Origin: Planctomycetaceae bacterium
GTDB lineage: Bacteria > Planctomycetota > Planctomycetia > Planctomycetales > Planctomycetaceae
Assembly (NCBI GenBank): GCA_027080405.1
Contig: JALWSL010000418.1
Location: forward strand, 1 to 5,223
Length of the DNA stretch: 5,223 nt
Direction of reading: 5' to 3'
The notes beneath the pieces are model-generated. The model had not been told where the DNA came from. It made no database searches and worked only from the letters and a program-made list of their open reading frames with translations. Shown one piece after another: positions 1 to 4,268 of this stretch (positions within the stretch are counted from its first letter, which is position 1; every line of letters begins with the position of its first letter). The position numbers were made by a program, and so were the translations under genes.

Positions 1-1206
1 GAGATAGATATCGGTTACGACAATCTGTCCGTCACGCTCTGTTTGAACTTTACGGGCTTCAATGCCAAAGTGGCGGGCTTCTTCAGCCGCTTTGCTGTAA
101 GGTTCAACGCTGACCATGCGAACTTTCACCTTCCCTCCGCCCCTGTTTTCCATTTCCCGAAGCAGACCAACCAGATTTCGGTGAACAGCCGCGTATTCTT
201 CCGGCACACTCGGACTGACGTACGCCTGAATTCTGACCGGACGCTTGGCGTCAATCTCTTTCAGTGTTTTGATGGTGGTCGGGCTCAACGTGTAGAGGTG
301 TTTTTGTGTGAAATCGAATCGTTTGACCGAACCGATGGAGAGGGTTGTCACACTGACAAGAATCACGGCGAGTGATATTCCCCGCAGCAGGTACTGCCAT
401 CCCATGGAGTTCCCGGCCTCCCCGGTATTCCAATGACGGCGAGAGATGACGACATAATTCAGATAGAGGAAGAAAATCGTCAGGCTGATGAAGTAAACGG
501 TTCCCTCCAATGGCAGGATCCCTAGAGCGAAGTCGCTTAGATGATGCCCGACAGTCAGATTGTCCATCACTCCCATCGCCGGGAGAGAAGAGACGACTGT
601 TTCCTTGGATACTCCCATGCTGGTGAGGAATGCGATCAGCCCGGAAATAATGACATCCGTTACCGTCGAAATAAAGACAGGTACGCTGCAGAAAACAGCA
701 CCGAGAACAAACGCAACTGCCGCGTTACTGGTCAGAGAAGAAGCGAGCATCCCTGCACTGATCAGAGCCGCACCGGCGAGCCAGTAACCGACGTATGTTG
801 TAAACTGCACGCCGGGATCGGGGTTTCCAATAATGCTGAGCATCACCACATTCGTGCAGGAAAACAGCAGAGCGATGGTGTAGACGGAGAGGACAGCCAG
901 GTATTTCCCAACAAGAATTTCAAAGTCGGTCGCAGGCATGGTAAAAAGCAACTCATCGGTACCGAGCTTGCGTTCATCAGCCCAGGAAGTCATGGTGATC
1001 GCGGGAATCAGGAACACCAGCAGCGCGGGGAAATTTTTGGTTAACTGATCCAGTGTCGCACTATTGCTGGCGAAAAACTCGGCGTCGAAGGCGAGTGCAG
1101 CGGCGATCACGACAAAGGCGACAATCACGACATAACCGAGCAGTCCTGAAAAATAGCTGGCCAGGTTTCGAAAAAATACCGCACTGATCACATGTGGTCG
1201 AACCAT
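1..1206 (-). CDS. ABC transporter permease fused to GldG-like domain (GldF-GldG fusion), 3' end outside window
   Basis: The reverse strand is open from ATG at 1206 to base 1, giving 402 codons with no stop. Residues 1-255 look like an ABC-2 type permease of the GldF kind: hydrophobic segments at about 19-40, 58-74, 102-127, 139-160, 165-195 and 232-254, with the family-typical cytoplasmic stretch SWADERKLGTDELLFTMP at 74-91. A further membrane segment at about 271-294 is followed by RFDFTQKHLYTLSPTT (296-311). That motif marks the start of the GldG/ABC-type uncharacterised transport domain, whose extracytoplasmic part then begins (VRIQAYVSPSVPEEY, 324-338). GldF and GldG are separate proteins in Bacteroidetes; here they form one chain. 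The start is supported by GGAGG (complement of 1217-1221) ten bases upstream and an in-frame TGA 36 bases upstream. It should be the membrane partner of the ATPase at 1431-2201. Despite the Gld name, a motility role is unproven and the substrate is unknown. The C-terminal part is cut by the window edge. Confidence 0.9.
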   Translation of the reverse strand, partial: MVRPHVISAVFFRNLASYFSGLLGYVVIVAFVVIAAALAFDAEFFASNSATLDQLTKNFPALLVFLIPAITMTSWADERKLGTDELLFTMPATDFEILVGKYLAVLSVYTIALLFSCTNVVMLSIIGNPDPGVQFTTYVGYWLAGAALISAGMLASSLTSNAAVAFVLGAVFCSVPVFISTVTDVIISGLIAFLTSMGVSKETVVSSLPAMGVMDNLTVGHHLSDFALGILPLEGTVYFISLTIFFLYLNYVVISRRHWNTGEAGNSMGWQYLLRGISLAVILVSVTTLSIGSVKRFDFTQKHLYTLSPTTIKTLKEIDAKRPVRIQAYVSPSVPEEYAAVHRNLVGLLREMENRGGGKVKVRMVSVEPYSKAAEEARHFGIEARKVQTERDGQIVVTDIYL

Positions 1207-1263
1207 GATCGCGGAACCTCCATTATCTATTCTTGTATGTCACATTCCCGAAAAGGGGAAAAG

Positions 1264-1281
1264 GTTGATTACGTTGATTAC
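1264..1281. repeat. Tandem 9-base direct repeat
   Basis: GTTGATTAC occurs twice without a gap (1264-1272 and 1273-1281), about 60 bases upstream of the permease start. It is flanked by AAAAGG and CCTTTT, so it lies in the loop of a weak inverted repeat. No function can be assigned. Confidence 0.8.
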
Positions 1282-1359
1282 CTTTTGTTTATTCACGACA
1301 TCCACAGATGGCGACGTTACAACGCACCGTTGAGTTGCACAATCTTCAATTGCCCGCTC

Positions 1360-1385
1360 GCCGTTGGTTCGGCTGCCGTTGGTTC
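1360..1385. repeat. 11-base direct repeat, 15-base period
   Basis: GCCGTTGGTTC occurs at 1360-1370 and 1375-1385. Read on the minus strand in the ATPase frame beyond its stop, the repeat encodes the EPTA motif twice (ATEPTAAEPTA). A period that is a multiple of three is what a repeat inside a coding tail would show, but two copies are too few to prove it. Confidence 0.75.
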
Positions 1386-1430
1386 AGTCGCCGGAAAAAC
1401 GGTTGATGCGTTACCGCCTGCCTTCCATGA

Positions 1431-2201
1431 CTAGGCAGTCAATTCCTGAAATCTCTTTTCCATTCCTGCAATATCATCCGAGAGGGCAGAGACGGGGCCA
1501 TCCAGAATGACACGTCCGTTGTTGACCAGAATAATCCGGCCGCACATCGCCTGAACCTCCGAAAGAATATGCGTTGAAAGCAGAATGGTTTTTGACTTTG
1601 CCAACGAGCGGATCAGGTCGCGAACCTGATGCGTCTGGTTTGGGTCGAGACCACTGGTTGGTTCATCCAGAATCAATACGGCTGGATCATGCAGAATCGC
1701 TTGCGCCATGCCAACACGCTGACGAAACCCCTTTGATAACTTGCCGATCGGCTTTTCCCAGACGGTTCCGAGTGAGCAGCGATCGACGACATACTCAATT
1801 CGGGAGTCCGTGAATTCCCTGGAAAGACCGCGCAACCTGGCGCAATAGTACAGTAATGATTTGGGGGTCATTTCCATGTACAGCGGGCCATTCTCAGGAA
1901 GATAGCCGAGAATCCGGGCTGCTTCCTGCCGATTTTCAAACACGTCGAACCCGCCGATACTGGCGTGCCCGCGCGTGGGGGCCAAAAAACCGGTCAACAT
2001 TTTCATCGTCGTTGACTTTCCCGCACCGTTCGGGCCGAGAAAAGCGACGACCTCTCCTTGAGGGACAGAAAAAGTGATATCTGAAACTGCGATAAATTTG
2101 CCGTAATGCTTTGTCAGCCCTTGGGATGCGATCATCGACCCGGATGAATCCGCCGTCGATGTCTCCGTACTTGCCGGGCTCATTGCTTCAGTTGCATTCA
2201 T
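1431..2201 (-). CDS. GldA-type ABC transporter ATP-binding protein
   Basis: This 256-residue cytoplasmic ATPase should power the neighbouring membrane protein. In order it has Walker A GPNGAGKST (56-64), a Q-loop position occupied by Glu in YLPENGPLY (100-108), the signature LSKGFRQ (155-161), Walker B VLILDE (175-180), the D-loop SGLD (183-186) and the H-loop His211. Glu in place of the usual Gln is, as far as I recall, common in GldA/DrrA-like exporters, so it is not a defect. About 22 Ser/Thr/Ala-rich residues precede the conserved start MIASQGLTKHYG. I keep the upstream ATG at 2201 because the complement of 2212-2218 gives AGGAGAG ten bases before it; Met23 is the alternative. The protein ends normally for the family (KRFQELTA, TAG), yet the frame stays open for 37 more codons. 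It is probably the first gene of an operon with the permease fusion. The exported substrate is unknown. Confidence 0.95.
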   Translation of the reverse strand: MNATEAMSPASTETSTADSSGSMIASQGLTKHYGKFIAVSDITFSVPQGEVVAFLGPNGAGKSTTMKMLTGFLAPTRGHASIGGFDVFENRQEAARILGYLPENGPLYMEMTPKSLLYYCARLRGLSREFTDSRIEYVVDRCSLGTVWEKPIGKLSKGFRQRVGMAQAILHDPAVLILDEPTSGLDPNQTHQVRDLIRSLAKSKTILLSTHILSEVQAMCGRIILVNNGRVILDGPVSALSDDIAGMEKRFQELTA

Positions 2202-2230
2202 TCGTTGTCAACTCTCCTGTATTTCTCAGG

Positions 2231-2244
2231 GTTAGATTTCTAAC
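2231..2244. promoter_or_regulatory. Candidate operator: 14-base dyad upstream of the ABC ATPase gene
   Basis: GTTAGATTTCTAAC is a perfect 6-base inverted repeat (GTTAGA/TCTAAC) around a TT centre. It lies 30-43 bases upstream of the ATPase start and just upstream of its ribosome-binding site, where a repressor dimer or a leader hairpin could act. No regulator gene is present in the window to pair with it, and the assignment rests on symmetry and position alone. Confidence 0.3.
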
Positions 2245-2307
2245 GTGCTTTGTCCAAATTTGCCGGAAAATAACCTCTGATAACGGCGAATTAACGAATC
2301 TGTATTA

Positions 2308-2568
2308 CTAACGGTAAAAGTTTGCGAACGGTGCGAAAACTTGTGAAAATCTCATTTTGGTCACGGCGATCAGAACAGACCAGCCCAGTTGGGTGAGACT
2401 GTCTTTGGTCAATTTGTAGCCGATCTTCCTTTTCGAGACAATTTCCGCGAGAAACATCTTTTCCGCGGCAGCTTCCAGATCCAAACAATTATGTCGACCT
2501 TTGCGCACAACATACGAAAACGGCCTGCAATTTGCCAGTAAGCCTGTTTTTCCCGTCAGCAGCGACAT
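2308..2568 (-). CDS. Doubtful hypothetical protein, 86 residues
   Basis: The ORF runs from ATG at 2568 to TAG at 2310-2308, in the same direction as the ABC genes and ending 106 bases upstream of the ATPase start. I do not recognise the product. It is a small, basic, cysteine-poor protein with a helix-like central segment (CLDLEAAAEKMFLAEIVSKR) and a hydrophobic patch near the C-terminus (WSVLIAV). No signal peptide or metal site is seen. Translation signals are weak: only GGGATGA lies directly before the ATG. A/T-rich GATATTAA sequences about 15-35 bases upstream could serve as -10 elements, but no good -35 accompanies them. It may be a chance ORF; it is listed because it is the only one in the long gap with a plausible amino-acid composition. 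Confidence 0.2.
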   Translation of the reverse strand: MSLLTGKTGLLANCRPFSYVVRKGRHNCLDLEAAAEKMFLAEIVSKRKIGYKLTKDSLTQLGWSVLIAVTKMRFSQVFAPFANFYR

Positions 2569-2775
2569 TTCATCCCGCTTTATTAATATCCACTTTTAAT
2601 ATCTACGTAGTAAAAATGGCGTTTGTTGGCTTTTCGGAAGGAATTATGGTGGGGGTGATTTTATCACTGCGTCAATTTAGCAATGGTGCATGCCTGATTC
2701 AAGCCTTTAATCTTTGTCAGCATGCTTCACAACGTCCCGTCTGCTTATTAAGCTGTCGACACGTTGTTCCCGGCT

Positions 2776-2835
2776 TGAGCCAGGAAGTGAGCCAGGACGA
2801 CGGAAAGTCGAGTTGACAGGATAGTCGACAGGCCA
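2776..2835. repeat. Two adjacent pairs of 12-base tandem repeats in the prfB leader
   Basis: TGAGCCAGGAAG (2776-2787) is followed directly by TGAGCCAGGACG (2788-2799). After a 12-base gap, GTTGACAGGATA (2812-2823) is followed directly by GTCGACAGGCCA (2824-2835). Both pairs have a 12-base period and share the core CAGGA or CAGG. They lie 48-107 bases before the prfB start, so they fall in its promoter or untranslated leader. Confidence 0.7.
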
Positions 2836-2882
2836 ATTGCAACAACATTTCATTCCCTGGAAACAACCGATTGGGTAACCCC

Positions 2883-4017
2883 ATGGACAGCGAACTGCGT
2901 GAGACCTGCCAGAATTTGACCGAGCGCATCCTCTATCTGAAGGACTCTCTTTGACTACGCCGGCAAGCAGAAAAGAATAGAAGAAATTAACGCCGCGATG
3001 GGAGATGCCGGCTTTTGGGATAACCAGGAAAAGGCCCAGGCACTTGTTGCGGAGTTGAGCCGTCTGAAAGGGCTGACCGGCTCTCTTGGTGAATTGATCT
3101 CGGGAGCCGATGATCTGGCTGTGTTGATCGAGTTCGCAGAGGAGGAAGACTCTGACGATTCCGAGTCAATTCAGGAGTTGAAGCAGACCGTCGACAAGTT
3201 GCAGAAGTTGCTCGAACAGGTCGAATTGCAGACACTGCTCGGCCAGCCGGACGATGTTGCCAACGCCTATGTCACCATCCAGGCGGGAGAGGGGGGAACC
3301 GATGCGGCTGACTGGGCGGAAATGCTGTTAATGATGTACATCCGCTGGGCAGAGAAACGCGGTTTTTCATTGGAAATGTACGAGCGGACAAATGGCGAAG
3401 AAGCTGGGATTCGTCATGCAACACTTCTTGTAAAAGGGGATTACGCTTACGGTTATCTCAAGGGAGAATCGGGAAATCACCGTCTGGTACGAATCAGTCC
3501 GTTCAACTCGGCTGGAAAAAGACAGACAGCATTTGCAGCTGTCGATGTCACGCCGGAACTCGATGATGCTGGTGCAATCGAAATTGACTGGGACAAGGAG
3601 GTTCGGGAAGAAACGATGCGAGCAGGGGGGGCAGGGGGGCAGCACGTCAACAAAACCGAATCGGCTGTGCGGCTGACACACCTCGCAACCGGGGCTGTCG
3701 TTCGCTGTCAGAACGAAAGAAGCCAGCATCAAAACAGGGCCGCGGCCCGAAAAATGCTTCTGGCCAAGCTGCGTCAATTGGAACTGGAAAAGCAGGATGC
3801 CGAAATCGCCATGAAACGGGGCGAAAAATCGAAAATCGGCTTCGGAGGCGAAACGGTTCGCAATTACGTCTTGCAACCGGAACAGTTTGTGAAAGATACC
3901 CGATCCGGTTTGAAAACGGCCAATCCCCTCTCCGTTCTCAATGGCGAACTTGACCCTTACCTCGAAGCCTATTTGAAATGGTCAATGGGGAAAGAGGTCG
4001 CAAATTCGGATTCATGA
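2883..4017 (+). CDS. prfB: Peptide chain release factor 2, expressed by programmed +1 frameshift
   Basis: RF2 recognises UGA (and UAA) in the ribosomal A site and triggers release of the finished peptide. Translation starts at ATG 2883, runs 23 codons ([19 protein letters not shown]...) to CTT, meets an in-frame TGA at 2952-2954, and continues in the +1 frame from GAC 2953 ([16 protein letters not shown]...). The product is 377 residues; the E. coli protein has 365. Key motifs at product numbering: AGEGGTDA (134-141), the SPF stop-codon-recognition tripeptide (205-207), the catalytic GGQ (251-253) in [20 protein letters not shown] (276-284) and [13 protein letters not shown] (326-338). SPF rather than PxT makes it RF2, not RF1. 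Ala247 sits where E. coli K-12 has Thr246, as in most bacteria. The start fits the family but has no good Shine-Dalgarno; only GGGT lies 8 bases upstream. An ATG at 2998 in the second frame lacks the conserved N-terminus and is not the true start. Confidence 0.96.
2940..2955 (+). promoter_or_regulatory. prfB programmed +1 frameshift site (CTT TGA C)
   Basis: The slip codon CTT (2949-2951) is followed by TGA (2952-2954) and C (2955), the canonical RF2 autoregulatory site. When RF2 is scarce the UGA is decoded slowly, peptidyl-tRNA-Leu slips from CUU to UUU, and synthesis of full-length RF2 continues with GAC. The Shine-Dalgarno-like stimulator is AAGGA (2940-2944), four bases before CTT, where E. 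coli has AGGGGG three bases before. Its pairing with 16S rRNA is shorter, so frameshift efficiency may differ. The joined frames align well with the family on both sides of the site, which supports recoding over mutation. Confidence 0.95.
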
Positions 4018-4061
4018 TATTCCCCGAACACCCGAACGTGTTGATCGGGCAAATTGTTGTT

Positions 4062-4100
4062 CAGGCAGACCAACCAGGCAGATCAACCAAACAGACCAGA
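4062..4100 (+). repeat. 13-base tandem repeat, three copies, in the lipoprotein gene leader
   Basis: CAGGCAGACCAAC (4062-4074), CAGGCAGATCAAC (4075-4087) and the diverged CAAACAGACCAGA (4088-4100) are contiguous. The first two differ at one base. The array ends inside the ribosome-binding site of the downstream gene, so a change in copy number would move sequence immediately upstream of translation initiation. Confidence 0.85.
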
Positions 4101-4104
4101 AGGA
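4098..4104 (+). promoter_or_regulatory. Ribosome-binding site that selects the ATG at 4113
   Basis: AGAAGGA ends eight bases before ATG 4113, an ideal spacing. The alternative in-frame ATG at 4104 overlaps this motif and so cannot use it. The 4113 start also gives the more typical lipoprotein N-terminus, MLKSYLF. Confidence 0.7.
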
Positions 4105-4112
4105 TGTGTGAG

Positions 4113-4268
4113 ATGTTGAAGTCGTACCTGTTTCCACTCCTGTTGCTTGTTGGATTGGCCGGTTGCCAAAAACAGGAAACACCATCACCAGTATCCAAAC
4201 AGGATAATGTGAAATCGGAAGATCGCACTGGTGCGGACGAGGCAGTCGGGAAAGAGAAGACCGATTGA
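4113..4268 (+). CDS. Lipoprotein signal peptide and linker, probable N-terminal part of the DUF1080 protein
   Basis: This 51-residue reading frame begins with a type II signal peptide: basic Lys3, a hydrophobic core LFPLLLLVGLAG, and a lipobox LAGC with Cys18 as the lipidated residue. Gln follows the Cys, so there is no Asp+2 inner-membrane retention signal. Residues 19-51 are a polar, Lys/Glu/Asp-rich linker of the sort that tethers envelope lipoproteins. The frame closes at TGA 4266-4268, just where a DUF1080 protein without its own signal peptide begins in the +1 frame. DUF1080 proteins of planctomycetes are commonly exported, so I read the two pieces as one gene split by a one-base shift between 4213 and 4268. 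A genuine separate 51-residue lipoprotein is possible but less likely. The gene follows prfB by 95 bases on the same strand. Confidence 0.75.
   Translation: MLKSYLFPLLLLVGLAGCQKQETPSPVSKQDNVKSEDRTGADEAVGKEKTD
4213..4268 (+). other. Interval where the reading frame must change (frameshift mutation, sequence error or recoding)
   Basis: The lipoprotein frame is open to TGA 4266-4268. The DUF1080 frame (+1 relative to it) is open only after TGA 4210-4212. Joining them needs a net +1 shift (or -2) within these 56 bases. The simplest indel candidates are the runs GGGAAA (4248-4253) and the TT before GAATAC (4265-4266). The context at the stop is GAT TGA A. A slip from GAU to AUU would be poorly paired, so this does not look like an efficient RF2-type recoding site. 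Confidence 0.65.

Larger units (their letters stand above)
1207..1430. other. Spacer between ATPase and permease genes with in-frame continuation of the ATPase frame
   Basis: This gap is unusually long for an ATPase-permease pair. Directly after the ATPase TAG (1433-1431), the same minus-strand frame stays open for 37 codons, to a TAA at 1319-1317. The conceptual peptide begins SWKAGGNAS and includes the repetitive stretch ATEPTAAEPTASG, then ends QLNGAL. The rest, 1207-1316, has no ORF of note. It holds a tandem 9-base repeat and the ribosome-binding site of the permease gene (1217-1221). I see no convincing terminator: the AAAAGG/CCTTTT inverted repeat at 1259-1286 is short and A/T-rich. 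Confidence 0.6.
2202..2882. other. Long divergent intergenic region between the ABC ATPase and prfB
   Basis: These 681 bases separate two divergent genes and should contain both promoters. I could not assign a confident -35/-10 pair for either. Visible elements are the ATPase ribosome-binding site (2212-2218), a 14-base dyad (2231-2244), an A/T-rich stretch with TTAATATC twice (2583-2590 and 2596-2603) next to the palindrome CTACGTAG (2603-2610), a small hairpin GTGAT-TTT-ATCAC (2655-2667), the palindrome TGTCGACA (2754-2761) and two adjacent pairs of 12-base tandem repeats (2776-2835). One 86-codon minus-strand ORF is listed separately with low confidence. No tRNA, transposon end or other RNA gene is recognisable. 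Confidence 0.7.
4018..4112. other. Spacer between prfB and the lipoprotein gene
   Basis: This 95-base gap contains a weak hairpin (AACAC 4027-4031, GTGTT 4038-4042, six-base loop) without a following T tract, so it is not a convincing intrinsic terminator. It also contains a 13-base tandem repeat (4062-4100) and the ribosome-binding site of the next gene. The two genes could therefore be cotranscribed. Confidence 0.6.

Noticed and set aside
100..108. Glu instead of Gln in the ATPase Q-loop (residue numbering) as a loss of function
   Set aside because: YLPE-NxPLY is, to my knowledge, usual for GldA-like ATPases, and all other nucleotide-binding motifs are intact.
541..1044. 167-codon plus-strand ORF, with others at 43-375 and 560-787
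   Set aside because: They are antisense to the 402-codon permease/GldG frame. The translations are rich in His/Arg/Asn without domain features.
1192..1434. 80-codon plus-strand ORF across the gap between the ABC genes
   Set aside because: No ribosome-binding site or domain is seen, and it overlaps the permease start. The minus-strand continuation of the ATPase frame explains the coding-like appearance better.
2318..2342. AAGTTT/AAACTT inverted repeat as a terminator or operator
   Set aside because: It is six weak A/T pairs with a 13-base spacer and mismatched inner bases; this is expected by chance in an A/T-rich stretch.
2532..2816. 94-codon plus-strand ORF upstream of prfB, with an internal ATG at 2646 preceded by GGAAGG
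   Set aside because: The Shine-Dalgarno-like motif is attractive but too close to the ATG. The product looks random (Cys/His-scattered, no motif), and the tandem repeats run through its end.
2813..2818. TTGACA as a possible -35 element for prfB
   Set aside because: The sequence 17 bases downstream (ATTGCA region) is a poor -10, and the motif is part of a tandem repeat unit.
2952..2954. In-frame TGA in prfB as a disabling mutation
   Set aside because: The CTT TGA C context, the family-typical residues on both sides and the upstream AAGGA match the known programmed frameshift of bacterial RF2 genes.
3367..3876. 169-codon minus-strand ORF
   Set aside because: It is antisense to the most conserved part of prfB (SPF to GGQ and beyond), and its composition looks like a shadow frame.
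4027..4042. Hairpin after prfB as an intrinsic terminator
   Set aside because: The stem has only five base pairs, is not G/C-rich, and has no T tract after it.
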